Counted from the stretch's first letter, positions 1-10,640 are shown. The stretch: DNA of 64,000 bases from Chenopodium formosanum (GCA_024500155.1 CM044873.1:1617001-1681000), one strand, 5' to 3'. Translations and numbers: made by a program. Notes: generated by a model not told the origin, from the letters alone.

Positions 1-101
1 AATGTTACACACATTGCTGATATAGCAGTCAAACTTTGAGAGCAATATGATTGTTGGTCGTGTCGGATTGTGTCTGTTAATTTGTCAAGTATATATATAT
101 A

Positions 102-360
102 CTCTCTTGTTTAAATAAATGAAATGTATTGACTTTAACGGAGTTTAGGAAGATTATTTGAATTTATTAAAATGATAGGTATAGTGGGGTATAAGTTTGA
201 GGAGAGAGAAGAAAGAAAAGGATTTTATGGGGATTATTATTTAATAAAAATTAGAGAGAATATTTTTAAAATATAGAGAGAAGTTACTAAAAAAGGAAAC
301 GTTTCATATTTTAACACGGTCGCAAATGAAAACGTTTCATTTATTTAAACACGGAGAGAG
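102..360. mobile_element. Stowaway-like MITE with TA target duplication
   Basis: The left end (ctctcttgtttaaataaatg) and the right end form a terminal inverted repeat of about 28 bp with few mismatches; both contain GTTTAAATAAATGAAA when read inward. TA dinucleotides flank it at 100-101 and 361-362, as expected for Tc1/mariner-type MITEs. The 259-bp length, AT-rich interior and absence of an ORF fit a non-autonomous element. Confidence 0.7.
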
Positions 361-362
361 TA

Positions 363-2140
363 TCTTATATTTGGTTAGGCCTGGTTTAATATTAACTTTA
401 ATTACTAGCTATGTGTTCTTAAAATTTTTTTTTTAAAAAAAATCTTATTGCAGTCCAAGCTCATGTACCACTACTGTGTCGATTTACTACTTTAATCGTG
501 CTTTGTTAGTTTGTCCTGCAAATTTATGTACATAATACCTAAACTTGTCTTGGTTTTTATTTTTTTTCGGCAAAGCGTAATATTAATCATCAAAATTATT
601 TGCATGTCTTTACTTTCTGCCGACTTGTCAAGTATTTTTTCATCAAATAGGAGATATAGTTTCATCAAGTATATACGAGCACTTGCATTATTAGAGCACA
701 TTGTAATGATTGTATACATACGGGAAATTAGAGTTAATAAGATAGAATTAAAGTTGGACCACTATTCAAGTTGCTGTCTTGCTGATAATAGTGGACAAAC
801 ATTCAGCAACGAAACGTTGTAGGCGCTAAAGTAGCAACTAGCAAGGGGCTAATATATAAGTGGCTAGTATCCGCAAGATTTATTGATTTTTGATAACAAA
901 GGAGAAAAAGAGTGCAAATTGACAAATGAGTTCAAGAATGATATGCTACATCACATGCAAATTGAATGTGATCACTTCCAATTGCATGCCTTCGTCACGT
1001 TGAATGTGAGAGTGACCATCTTAGGATAATGGTTAGGGTTTATTTGTTGGCTTTACATATGCAAGGATACGATGCTTTTTTCGTTTGGATTTTAAAGATG
1101 TGGCTTACAATACGGGCCATGACAAACTAATTAAAGCTTATCATTATAAAAGTGGCGGTGAAAATGACCGGTACATGCAGCTCTAACCTCGCCAATCTTT
1201 ACTACGAATGCTAAATTGTTCAAAATGTTTAAAGATTACAAAATTTTTTGGCTTCGATTTAGAAGGAGGTGAGTAGTAATCGAAAGTATATGACACATTT
1301 CGTTAACTAAAAAAAATGAGTTTAGATCAATTCATGAGATGCATTTTAATTTTTTGAACTTTTCCAAGTTTAACTAAACTTATTTTAGTCATATATTGAG
1401 CTTGTGTCAACTGTTATTAATCGTACTTGTACGCAATACATTATACACTTACATATTATAATTTTATATCAATCACTAATTTACGATTTGAATTTATCAA
1501 TATGACATCTTTTCTTCGTGATTTTTTATTTAATAAGGCCATTAGATCGTGAATACTCTCACTCACATCTAAAGTCCCTTCTATATTCAATCTAAAAATT
1601 CACATATAATTTTGATACGATCAAGTTTTTAACACTATCCGATCTCAATAACATAATTTTGATAGGGTTGTGTCACATCTGAAGTCCTTTCTATAACAAC
1701 TTAAAATATTATCCGATCTCAATAATATGGACCCATAATTCACAAAAATATATTTGTACAAATAATATGTGTCGTCAAAATGAAGCATTGCCTATACAAT
1801 TTCTAAAAATAAACACAATTACTACACTTATATATCCTTTAATGACTCATGTGTAACTACTTGCATTAACTAATAAACCACCATAGACCATTATGTGTGA
1901 GTGATTTTTTCTTTCTATTATAAAAAAAACCTTAATCGAGTTTGACTTCCAAGTTCCAACATATCTGAGATAACAAAGAATGACAACAAATGATTGGATT
2001 TTGTTTCAATCAAAGGTAACCAAAGACACAACATTTCATCATATCATACACTTTGACAATTCAACCCTTACCTTAAAAATAAACCCACGTGCGTTTTAAA
2101 CTTTGACCTCTTATGACTTTCAGAACCTTCTTAGAGGTCT
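363..2140. other. AT-rich intergenic DNA, no gene recognised
   Basis: Neither strand shows a protein family I recognise. Short open frames near 490-820 are low complexity and lack coding character. The last few hundred bases lead into the pyrimidine-rich 5' region of the ADA1-like gene. Confidence 0.5.
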
Positions 2141-2285
2141 CTCTCTTTACAACCCGTAAAATTGCCCTAAAATTATTTCCCCTTTTTCTCTCTCTTCCCA
2201 ATATCGCGATAACTCTGATTAAGCAGCTCATCTAATTTTCTACTTTCATATTCATCAATTTCTGCATTCTTCTTAACTTATTCAG

Positions 2286-2648
2286 GTTAGTTCGCTTTCA
2301 ATTTCTCCGTTTTGTTTTGTTGGTGAATTTGATTTTTTTCGATCTCAATTTTGGTGTTCTAGGGTTTTTGATTTTGATCTTTTTGATCGAACTTTGATTT
2401 TGCTTTATTGGGTGTTGGAATTTCGATTTGATTCTTAAATTGCTTGGTTATTGATGATTTGGAGCTTAATTCTTGTGATTTAAGTTGAATTTGAGATGAA
2501 TTTCTAATTTTGCTGGCGAATTCTTTCGCTGCTTGAATATGAACCCTAATTCGAGGGTTTTATTGTTGATAGTTAGTTGTTTGATGAAAAGATTGAAATT
2601 TGAGCTTAATTCTGATATGGGTTTTGTTTATTTTGTTTGTGGATTCAG
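2286..2648 (+). other. Probable 5' UTR intron of the ADA1-like gene
   Basis: A donor (ATTCAG|GTTAGT, intron starting at 2286) and an acceptor (GGATTCAG|TATTC, ending at 2648) frame a T-rich stretch typical of plant introns, all upstream of the coding start. The leader is pyrimidine-rich (ctctctc near 2140-2200), as in many plant 5' UTRs. No transcript is available, so the exact sites are inferred. Confidence 0.45.
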
Positions 2649-2792
2649 TATTCTGGGTTTATTCGACAACACTGTTGTTCTTGCTCGATGGCTGATCTAT
2701 TTAGAAGATTAGGGTTTGGAATTTTAATCATAGACGGTATTTCTCTTTGAAGTGCGATTTATAATTTCTGTGGAATTAGGGTTTAGATTTTG

Positions 2793-3896
2793 ATGGTTGT
2801 AAGAAACATGGAAATCAAAATGCCGGGTGATCGGCATTTTGATAGGATTGACATATTAGAGATCAAAATTCAGATTAGTAGGAAAATAGGTAGTCAGAGG
2901 GCTGAGAAGTACTTTGGTCTGTTGGACAGCTTTTTCGGCCTCAAAATCGGCAAGTCCGAGTTTGATAAAAGCTGCATTGCTGCAATTGGGCGGGAAAACA
3001 TCAGCCTGCACAATCGCCTGATTAAATCCATTCTTAAGAATGCTTGTCAATCAAAGACACCTCCCTCGAAAAGAAGCAAATTGGAGAGTCCTGTTGTTGA
3101 TAAGGTTGCTAATGGGTATCAAAGAAGTTGCCTTCAATCTCTTTGTAGGGATGTGTTGCCATTGTCTCCACGCAAGGGAAGGACTCCTTGTTTCCGTGAT
3201 CGTAAAAGCAAGGACCGTCCTAGCCCACTTGGCCCTCATGGGAAGCCCAATGCTGTTGAGGTGTGTAAGGATTTGGGCCATAAGACTCTAGAGCAGCAAA
3301 GTGCTACAGAGTTGCTGTCTTTAGGTAGTAGACCTATTGAGGTCAACTCCGTGGAAGATGGGGAAGAAGTTGATCAGGCAGCAATTAGCCCGGGAATTCA
3401 CAGCAGGAGTCCTGTCACACCACCTCTAGGAATTCCTTGGAATGGAAAGGGTAACCGGAAAGTTATCAGCAGTTTATCATCTTCTAGAATTCCTGTTGAA
3501 TCGTGTCATGGAGATGGTGAGCTACCCAACACAAGTTCTTTAAGGAAGCGATTGGAACAGAAGTTGGAAAAGGAAGGGTTAAGTATTTCACTGGATTGTG
3601 TGAATCTGTTGAACAATGGGTTGGATACTTACTTAAAGAGGTTGATAAAGCCCTCACTAGAATTGGCTAGTTCAAGGAATGGAAGCAAACGACAAAAAAT
3701 GAGTGCTGAGGGTGTTCATGGCCTAAATGGACTTTGGCCTGTAAAATACTTACAAAGTCCATCCATGTCTCCTTCTGTTTCGCTTTTGGACTTTCGAACT
3801 GCTATGGAGTTGAATCCACAAGTGCTTGGAGAAGATTGGCCAACGCAGCTCGAGAAGGTCTGCCTTCGAGAGTTTGACAGTGGGGTTAGTGATTAG
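2793..3896 (+). CDS. ADA1: SAGA complex subunit ADA1-like (HFI1/TADA1) protein
   Basis: This intronless 367-residue protein matches the plant ADA1/Hfi1 (SAGA-Tad1) family, a structural subunit of the SAGA histone acetyltransferase coactivator complex in the nucleus. Visible signatures are an N-terminal block at about residues 15-85 with 'KIGSQRAEKYF', 'KSEFDKSC' and 'GRENISLHNRLIKSIL' (the conserved helical module), a basic, proline-rich low-complexity middle, and a C-terminal block with 'LLDFRTAMELNPQVLGEDWP' followed by the conserved QLEK..LREF pattern. The start is the first in-frame ATG (2793); ATGs at 2808 and 2820 are alternatives, and all lie upstream of the domain. The reading frame ends at TAG 3894-3896. 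Length is typical of plant homologues, and no damage is seen. Confidence 0.85.
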   Translation: MVVRNMEIKMPGDRHFDRIDILEIKIQISRKIGSQRAEKYFGLLDSFFGLKIGKSEFDKSCIAAIGRENISLHNRLIKSILKNACQSKTPPSKRSKLESPVVDKVANGYQRSCLQSLCRDVLPLSPRKGRTPCFRDRKSKDRPSPLGPHGKPNAVEVCKDLGHKTLEQQSATELLSLGSRPIEVNSVEDGEEVDQAAISPGIHSRSPVTPPLGIPWNGKGNRKVISSLSSSRIPVESCHGDGELPNTSSLRKRLEQKLEKEGLSISLDCVNLLNNGLDTYLKRLIKPSLELASSRNGSKRQKMSAEGVHGLNGLWPVKYLQSPSMSPSVSLLDFRTAMELNPQVLGEDWPTQLEKVCLREFDSGVSD

Positions 3897-4329
3897 TTTG
3901 GAGAAGACATGGTGGGGTAAAATATGTTTTTGATAGGAACGAGGTGCTGCTTTGTTGATAGAATAACCTCTAACATTGATTCAAACCTCAGTAGATTTAT
4001 CAGCAGTGATCCAGTGTAAAATTGCCGGGATTTTTTGGATTAAATAGATTCCATTGTATATACACCATTAAAATGGTATGCAGCAGGATTATTGTTGGGG
4101 AAATGGGGATGACGAGATATAGATAGGAAAACCATTGTAAGATTTTTGTTACTAATACTATTTGGGGCTCTCTGAATAATATAAGTGTCTGATTCTTCCC
4201 ACTTTTGCTCAATCCTGGGTACTCTTCTTTTCCTTTTTGATTATTCCAAATGTATTTTTTGTTCTAAGAAATCAAGTGCAGAAAGTATATTCTGAGAACG
4301 AACACAATAATTTATAACTTCTGATTTCA
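3897..4329 (+). other. 3' flank of the ADA1-like gene
   Basis: This is an AT-rich stretch without coding character and presumably carries the 3' UTR and polyadenylation region. No poly(A) signal can be assigned with confidence. Confidence 0.4.
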
Positions 4330-4665
4330 AACAGCCTGTCATCCTAAAGATTTTAATTGCAGCACCAATCAAATGACGTTGCATTTAAACAGAAACAAGA
4401 GGTATGAATTATACAGTATAATTTCATTGACGCAAACAAGTTTTTTTTATTTTTATTTTTTTTATTTTTTTTTTGGCAAAGGAGACAAGATTTTGCTGCA
4501 CTGCTTGTTTGCTTCAATGTGTGTTTCTCAAATCTGTATATGCTCACACCAATTAAACTGCAATAGCCTGCCCAAATTGATTTACTCAGACAAATATGTG
4601 AATTCATAGAAGATATAGTCAGAAATGAACACAAAGAAACATTACATTGAATTCCATTTTATCGC
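4330..4665 (-). pseudogene. Diverged duplicate block A (3' part of a decayed paralogue)
   Basis: This segment aligns by eye with 6112-6455. Shared landmarks include 'ctgcttgtttgcttca', 'ctgcccaaatt/g', 'catagaagatat/agatat' and 'acattaagttgaa/acattacattgaa'. Read on the minus strand it preserves the acceptor-like TTTGGGCAG seen at the start of exon 2 of the small gene at 6313-7301. Here, however, the frame stops after four residues (A-I-A-V-stop). A T-rich tract at 4441-4474 is private to this copy. With the decayed exon at 5332-5447 it looks like the remnant of a tandem paralogue. Confidence 0.4.
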
Positions 4666-5331
4666 AATAGAAAAAGGTTGAAATTTAATATCATGAAGAT
4701 GGGGATCTTATATATCTTACTAGCAGAAATATAAACACCAAGATTAGAGTGTACCTCCACTTCATGAAAGGGTCATTCAGACACAAAAGACCAAAATATA
4801 ACAGTTTCAGAGACCCCTTGTGAGTTGTGACAGATTGATGCCATTTTTCCTTCTCAAAAACCAATTACTTCAAACTTCAAGCAGTTAGGCTGATGTTATG
4901 TTTCTGAAAAAGAAAAAATAAGACATTTGACTGTGCAAAGGTGAAAGTGCTGATCTTCGCAGAGACATTTGACTGTGCAAGGTACTCATAACCTAAATCT
5001 TTTTCATGTATTGTTATTTATTTATGCCGACCCTGTTTCTCTGAAGGATCGTGCTGAGCAGAACATATCAATTCATTCAATCATCGAAGAGATTTGAGAA
5101 GCAACTATCGAACACTGGTAGTGTGTCAATGAGATCCCTGCTTGATCAATCCAAGAATGCTCATGATACAGTACGTAGCATACAAGCATTCAAGCTAATT
5201 TGCTTAACGGGTTACGGGAAATTTCTGATGTCAACAAAAACAAAGTAGATGTGTATGTTTAGGACATATTGTACAAAATTTCCTTGTTTACACTATCTTT
5301 ATAACTGACAAAAAGACTTCCTTGTTTAATT
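4666..5331. other. Non-coding stretch between duplicate remnants
   Basis: I see no recognisable gene. A 65-codon plus-strand frame (5051-5248) matches no family I know. On the minus-strand model this region would be the intron of the decayed paralogue. Confidence 0.35.
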
Positions 5332-5447
5332 TACTGAACCAACTGTCGTGAAAATCTTGCAGATCCTACAATGTGAGGCATCAACATTAGCCCAAGCAAC
5401 AGTGTCGTTCCCACTGCAATGAACGAAGGAATTCTCCACTTCTCCAG
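5332..5447 (-). pseudogene. Decayed first exon, paralogue of 7119-7301
   Basis: Translated on the minus strand this gives L-E-K-W-R-I-P-S-F-I-A-V-G-T-T-L-L-L-G-L..., which aligns with the hydrophobic N-terminus encoded at 7301 downwards (FLKFSGFPRLIVALWTTLWL), including the P-x-x-I and T-x-L-x-LGLM positions. There is no start codon in this frame upstream, and the frame ends at a stop (V-Q-stop, 5332-5334) without a clear donor site. I interpret it as a non-functional tandem duplicate. The protein family is not recognised. Confidence 0.45.
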
Positions 5448-6111
5448 GTACACATGAATTTTTAATTTTGGACCTCTAGATTCAAATTATTAGTTGATTA
5501 AGTGTTAATTCATATGAAATTTTGCGGGGAATATGGTATGAAATATAAACTTCAGTCAACAATTATCTATTTAATTACTGTAATTTGTAGAGAATTTCAT
5601 CAGAAATCTGAATATCAGTGACATTTGTTGAGTACCTTTTGTACTCTCTAGCAGACTGTACCTTTTGTTCAATCAGTTACAAAACTTACAATTTAGTGAT
5701 CTCACTTTATTTACACTCTGACTCATTATAAGAAAGGATTTAAAGGAACGTGTCAAGCGCGCACTTTATACTTAAGGAGTTAAGGTTGTTCTGTTGTCAC
5801 ATATAAATCTATTTTGTACATAAGAGGTATATATGAGATTCAGAAGCTCCTCCTGGAGTAATAGATTGATTTAAGATAATATATCAGCTTGTAAGTTATC
5901 CAAACTCTCTCTTGTGTCTTTAGACTTGACTCGAACTAATGATGATTGTAGGGACAAAATATATAGCCCTAGTTGAGCTAGAAAATCTTTGGATTTTGGC
6001 AACTCATACGTAACAAGCAGTTTAGAATCAATTATTTGGTTCTATGAAATCAATTACCAAAGTCCAAAAGTATATACACCGAGAACAAACGCCACAATCT
6101 ACATTTGAGTT
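5448..6111. other. Intergenic, no gene recognised
   Basis: AT-rich sequence without recognisable coding, RNA or repeat features. On the duplication model it separates the two paralogous minus-strand units. Confidence 0.4.
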
Positions 6112-6455
6112 AACTGTATGTCATTCTAAAGAATTTAATTGAGACACAAGTTATACTGAATTATCGAATACGATGAAAGCAATAACAGAGGAACAAAGAA
6201 AACATATAAATTACATTACTTCACACAAATTGAGTTAGATTTAGCTGAACTGCTTGTTTGCTTCATTGCTTCATCGCTTCATCAATGCATGGTTTCTCAT
6301 ATCTGCAAATGATCATGGCAAACCAGGGCCAACTCCAAAGTCTCCAATAGAATTACAATTCTGCCCAAATGATTCATACAAACAAAATCATGATTTCATA
6401 GAAGAGATATTCAAAATTAGACCGACAAAAACATTAAGTTGAAGTCCTTTTTATT
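6112..6455 (-). repeat. Diverged duplicate block B
   Basis: This is the partner of 4330-4665, roughly 70 percent similar by eye with several indels. In minus orientation it carries the putative second exon and 3' region of the candidate small gene (6313-7301). Confidence 0.45.
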
Positions 6456-7301
6456 CAAACAGAGTAGATTGCTGGTACATATAATTAAATAGAGGAAAAG
6501 TTCTAAGAAGAACAAAATCATATTTGATCTTATGATTAGACCCTGTTTCATGTATCTAACCAGATTTGTTTTCGTCCCCTAAAATAATCATTACTATATA
6601 AGAGAAGTTAGTGATTATTAATTTGCGGTGAATTGCAAAGTTACGGAAATGCGCATGTTAAGGTGGATGTGTGGAAACACTTTAAGAGATAGAATCAGAA
6701 ATGAGGTTATTCGCAAGAAAGTAGGTGTGGCGGGCATTGTAGATAAATTAAGGGAAAATCGTCTGCGTTGGTTTGGACATGTAAGACGGAGACCCGAGGG
6801 TGCACCGGTGCGAAGAGTGGAAGAGTGGGACCATGGAGGGATTAAACGAGGAAGAGGGAGACCAAAGATGACTTGGTTGGAAGGAGTGAGGAAGGATATG
6901 AAGTGCATGGATTTACGTGAGGATGAAGTTTTGGATCGTAAGGGATGGAGGAGAAAGATTTATGTTGATGACTACACGGAATAATCAAATTTGGTTCATG
7001 TTAGCCGACCCCACTTTTGGGATTAAGGCTTTGATTGATTGATTGATTGATTGGTGAATTGCAAAGTTAGGGAATAGGTAGTAGTATATCAAGAATTAAG
7101 GCAATGCAAAATAGTTACCGTGAAGTTGCAATCTTTGAAACCCAGGTCTTGAAAATTCACGACGGCTAATTCCCGGGGAATTCTGGTTGATGCTGAAATG
7201 TTAGGCATGATCATCACCATAAACATGAGTCCTAGCCATAGCGTGGTCCACAGTGCTACAATCAACCTGGGAAATCCAGAAAATTTTAAAAATTTCTGCA
7301 T
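6313..7301 (-). CDS. Candidate two-exon gene for a 76-residue secreted or membrane-anchored peptide
   Basis: I do not recognise the family. Exon 1 (7301-7119) starts with ATG and encodes 61 residues: a short basic start (MQKFLK), a strongly hydrophobic segment at about residues 11-33 that could be a signal peptide or anchor, then a polar part ending D-C-N-F-T at a GT donor (ACG|GTAACT). A conserved acceptor (TTTGGGCAG) at 6361 would join, in phase 0, to exon 2 (6360-6313): N-C-N-S-I-G-D-F-G-V-G-P-G-L-P-stop. Supporting the model, both exons have relatives in a tandem duplicate to the left (5332-5447 and the minus strand of 4330-4665) with the same acceptor. The intron contains the LINE at 6644-7052. 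Against it: short length, ordinary splice sites, no known homologue. It could equally be a degenerate pseudogene. Confidence 0.35.
6627..6643. repeat. Target-site duplication, left copy (LINE)
   Basis: The 17-bp sequence ggtgaattgcaaagtta is repeated exactly at 7053-7069, bracketing the LINE fragment. Confidence 0.85.
6644..7052 (+). mobile_element. 5'-truncated RTE-type LINE fragment
   Basis: The open frame to 6984 encodes the C-terminal tail typical of plant RTE LINE reverse transcriptases: 'EMRMLRWMCG', 'DRIRNEVIRKKVGVAGI', 'ENRLRWFGHVRRRP', 'RGRGRPKMTWLEGVRKDM', then a W-R-R-K-I segment. The stop is followed by a short 3' UTR (gccgaccccacttttggga) and a (TTGA)n tail at about 7031-7052, the kind of microsatellite tail that ends these elements. 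An exact 17-bp target duplication flanks it. Everything upstream of the last ~115 codons is missing, so it is a dead-on-arrival copy. The intact frame and perfect duplication suggest a fairly recent insertion. Confidence 0.88.
7053..7069. repeat. Target-site duplication, right copy (LINE)
   Basis: Exact 17-bp repeat of 6627-6643, directly after the TTGA tail. Confidence 0.85.
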
Positions 7302-7925
7302 TTTTGTATATAGCTAGAAATAATAGGGAAAATTCAATATGTTGGAAACTCTTTTTTTTTTTTTTTTCCTTTCAAATGTCTAGGAATTATGTCTTACAGT
7401 ATTTAGGTATATTACTGTCTTTTGAAGTTTGAAATGGCAAAGCTGGCCAGTTCTAATTACAGTATTAAAAGTAATATACAAGTAATTTGTTTGTATTTTG
7501 GTACTCATGTATGCTTGTTAAATCGATCGTGCTAAGCAATATTCTTTATGAGAAGGATGTTTGGTTTGATTTTCTCTCAGTTTTGCTGAAAATCCAGATG
7601 GAGATTGGTTTATTGATAGTGACAATAGGTACATCGAGTGTTCATACGAACATTGTCGAGAAATGAGGCTTTTGTTATGGGCTACTCCATAACCTTTGTG
7701 ATTCAATTTAAGGACGGAGGGAGTAGTAGTAATTATTAGATCATGACTTGTAATCTTACAATTCACAATTTGAGAATTTACAAAAAAAAGAAAAGAAGTA
7801 ATTCATTTTTTTCATTACTTTCTTTATTTCCAATAGAAATTTAACAAAAGAATACTACTACTAGTATACATAATACACTTATACTAGTACCTTGCTACCT
7901 AAAAGAGAATTCATCTGCTAGAGCA
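7302..7925. other. Intergenic between small gene and peroxidase
   Basis: A T-run at 7351-7367 and a lone Stowaway-type end (ggacggagggagta near 7712-7725) without a partner are the only structures seen. The last ~190 bases would be the 3' UTR of the peroxidase gene. Confidence 0.4.
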
Positions 7926-9752
7926 TTAGTTGAAGGCATCACATCGAACTCGAATATTTCCATTCTTGGAATTCTTGACTCCGACCCGACCCAATTTGAT
8001 CATGGACTGGGCAAAAGCCTGTTTAAAGCTTTGTGAACTTTGGGCCCAACTTGTAACAATACCCCTAGTCCTTTTATCCGTATATAGGACTTGATCCGAA
8101 GTAAATAGGCCCTTTCCATTTATCAAGTTTTTGTAGTAAGCGTTATCAAACACCCTTGGTGATTGTACATCCATGTTAACAGCAATTCTAGGATCCACAT
8201 TTTTAGGGCACATACTCTGCAATTGGGCAGCAAATTGCGCGTTCAGGGTTGGGTCAATCGGGTTACTTGGTGTGAACCCGTATATCCGGTTAGAGAACTT
8301 GTTGCAGTGAGAAAAACCAACCGTATGTGCCCCTGCACATATTGAAAAGATTTAATAAAATGATAGAGAATTTACATGGAATATTACTTTTCCGGAGTAA
8401 TAATTTTGTTGTATATGGGTGCAAATATTAATACTTTCTGTCCAAAAAAGCTAATTAACAGAATTCATACAAAAGATCACGAGCAAAAGTAGGGTGTCGG
8501 TGTTTAATTTACATTCGAAGGTCCAAATAATGCAGCTGACAAGAAAGGCTACATGCTATTGTGAAACCGTCCAATTATTTGGGCCATCCTATTACGTAAC
8601 GCATCTAATAATAATTTACCACTTTTTTCTAAAAGTAATCCGTATAAAGCTATCAAAAATTCAAAATCTAAAACATCTTGTTAAATGGTAATTATTGGCC
8701 AGCAATATTACTTTAACAAATCTATAGCTTTATTATTATTGTACATCTTTTTTTTGGACTTTATCTACATCAGATAAGGAACGTTAATCAAATACGAAAT
8801 ATAACATATGAAATATACTTGTTATGTAGTACTCCTTCCGTCCCAGAATAACTAATACGTTAGAAGAATAAGATTACCTGATAGAGCGACCATCTCAGCT
8901 TGGGAGAGGCCATTAGAGGCAAACAAAGAGTTAAGGCGATTCAAATCATCTGAAGGTTGAGGTAATCTTCCATTTACACTTGTTGCTGTTGATACCAACC
9001 CGTCAAATCTTCCCAATTCCACTTGCCAAAACGGTCCACCAGACTGCACACATACGCGTCTAGGTTAATCATCTTATATTAGTCATATACGTACTAATGT
9101 TTGATTAATACTAGCCTAAAATAATGTGGTATGACTAATTTAGTTTCTCAAAACTATGAACAATATTTAAATTAATTGAGAGTAGAGACGCGAACCAGAT
9201 TAACAACATCGCGAGTAGCAAGGGCAAGAATATCAGCACAAGAAACATTATTAGTACAACCTGGAACAGCATCAACTGCGGCTTTAGCTTTGATCACGGT
9301 GTCAAATCCATCTCCCGCTAGTGAAAGATTATCGGGATGATCCTTTTCTGCCTTGTTGTTATTCGTCGATTGAATAATAACCGAAGCATCACATCCCTAT
9401 TAGGCAAACAATAATTAATTTAGGCTTAAGGATATAGGAAGGAAAATGTGGCATACTTTTTCCGTCCATTAAAATAAAACTGAAGCTACAAAATATAAGA
9501 AATAAAAGGTACGTACGATATTATAATACTTACATTGACGAAGCAATCATGGAAGAAGAGGCGAAGAGTACCGGGGATTGTAACAAAAGTTTGCTGAATT
9601 TTCTTCTGCACAGCTTGCCTAACGATTTTTTCGACGTTTGGACATGTTTTTGCATAATAATTAGTACTAAGTGCAGTTGCTGTGTAAGGCGTTAATAAGC
9701 AGAGTCCAATTAACAGGGCAGAAACTAAAACATGGTGAAATTGATGAGACAT
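7926..9752 (-). CDS. Class III (secretory) peroxidase, four exons, 330 aa
   Basis: The exons, in transcript order, are 9752-9534, 9396-9196, 9043-8878 and 8332-7926, giving 993 nt. All introns are GT-AG at the classical class III positions. These enzymes use hydrogen peroxide to oxidise phenolics in the cell wall or vacuole. The protein has a signal peptide (about residues 1-27), the distal haem site 'LRLFFHDCF' with Arg64 and His68, the Ca-site 'GCDAS' at 74-78, 'CADILALATRD' near 123-133, and the proximal haem ligand His198 in 'GAHTVGFSHC'. The end is '..NIRVRCDAFN'. Cysteines fit the family's disulphide set. The sequence 'VELGRFDGLVST' resembles the Arabidopsis PRX16/45/35/73 group. The intron 2 donor (CTG|GTTCGC) is weak but keeps phase. 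No defects are seen. Confidence 0.93.
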
Positions 9753-9803
9753 TGTTTGGTGTTTTTTGGTTTCAAAGTTTATATGCTTGTGTAGTTTAAT
9801 GCG

Positions 9804-9812
9804 ATATATAAA
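9804..9812 (-). promoter_or_regulatory. Probable TATA box of the peroxidase gene
   Basis: On the minus strand a TTTATATAT motif lies about 52-60 bases upstream of the ATG at 9752, which would leave a 5' UTR of about 25 bases. Its position and the lack of a competing motif nearer the gene support it; no transcript start is known. Confidence 0.4.
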
Positions 9813-9829
9813 GTATATATGTACTTAAG

Positions 9830-10154
9830 TTTAATAGCTAATTATAGTGAGTGATATTAGTAAACCAATTATGATTAGGTGGGCATCTTTGCCAGTTGGA
9901 GTAGAATCTTAGTGCAAACTTTACTGTCTGGCGGCATGTTCTGAGAATTATGACTGTTTTAAATGTGACGATGAGAAGACGCCAACGTTGGATATATATG
10001 GATATGTCCATGCATGAATGATGTATTGATGTATACAGACTAGATAAAGCTAACCTAACTAGAAGGACCCGATTTGAGACCCAATTTTAACTCGAAAATG
10101 ATATTTGAAACATAAATTGACTCAATCCAACTATACCGACCCGAATATATAGTC
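9830..10154. other. Upstream region of the peroxidase gene
   Basis: AT-rich with no recognisable gene; it likely contains the rest of the peroxidase promoter. I see no convincing additional regulatory motif. Confidence 0.35.
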
Positions 10155-10157
10155 AAA

Positions 10158-10334
10158 GGGCCTGTTCTCATACGATTATTTTCAGTTCAGTTCAGTTCAG
10201 CTCTAATAAATTCAGTTCAATTCAGTTAAGCTCCTAATTTCCTTCTCTTATAAAGTATTCAGTTCAGTTCAGTTCAGATCAACTCCAATAAATTTAGTGC
10301 AGTTCAGCTGAGTTCAGTCAATGAGAACAGGCCC
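10158..10334. mobile_element. TTCAG-filled Harbinger-like MITE, copy 1
   Basis: The terminal inverted repeat is gggcctgttctca / tgagaacaggccc, with AAA/TAA on the flanks (an imperfect 3-bp TWA duplication). The interior is largely iterated TTCAG pentamers (ttcagttcagttcagttcag). Three further copies occur at 14600, 20549 and 60948. Confidence 0.7.
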
Positions 10335-10522
10335 TAAAAGTAGACAAATAAATAACACTATAGGCATCATTGATGCACTTCTTAATTAAACCACAAAAAC
10401 AATGTAGGAAAAAAAGTGAAAAGGGAGATGAGAATCCAAATAGAAATGAGAAATGTGAGGGAAATAGGGAGGAAAGGGAGAGAATGGGCCCAAAATGACG
10501 TCACGTGGTAGTTGGGGGGCAA

Positions 10523-10640
10523 GTAGGTGGTAACTTTTGATGTTTTTGAAAATAGAAGGTGGTAATTTTCAAAAAAAAAAAAAAAATAGAAGGTGGTAAT
10601 TACTAAAATGGACATAACAGAAGGTGGTAATTGTCAAAAT
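10523..10640. repeat. Degenerate ~30-bp tandem repeat (aggtggtaat units)
   Basis: Four imperfect units share (ag)aaggtggtaatt followed by tcaaaat-like sequence, beginning near 10523, 10554, 10588 and 10620. One unit contains a run of 16 A. No coding potential is seen. Confidence 0.6.

Noticed and set aside
511..822. 103-codon frame near the left edge
   Set aside because: AT-rich, hydrophobic by composition, no homology recognised, no gene context.
8828..8860. Stowaway-type end (ctccttccgtcccagaataa) in peroxidase intron 3
   Set aside because: No partner terminus exists; inward sequence runs straight into exon 3. At most a fragment.
10551..10601. 17-bp direct repeat around ttc + A14, looking like a fourth micro-retroinsertion
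   Set aside because: The same aggtggtaat core recurs at four places at ~30-bp spacing, so a tandem repeat explains it better.
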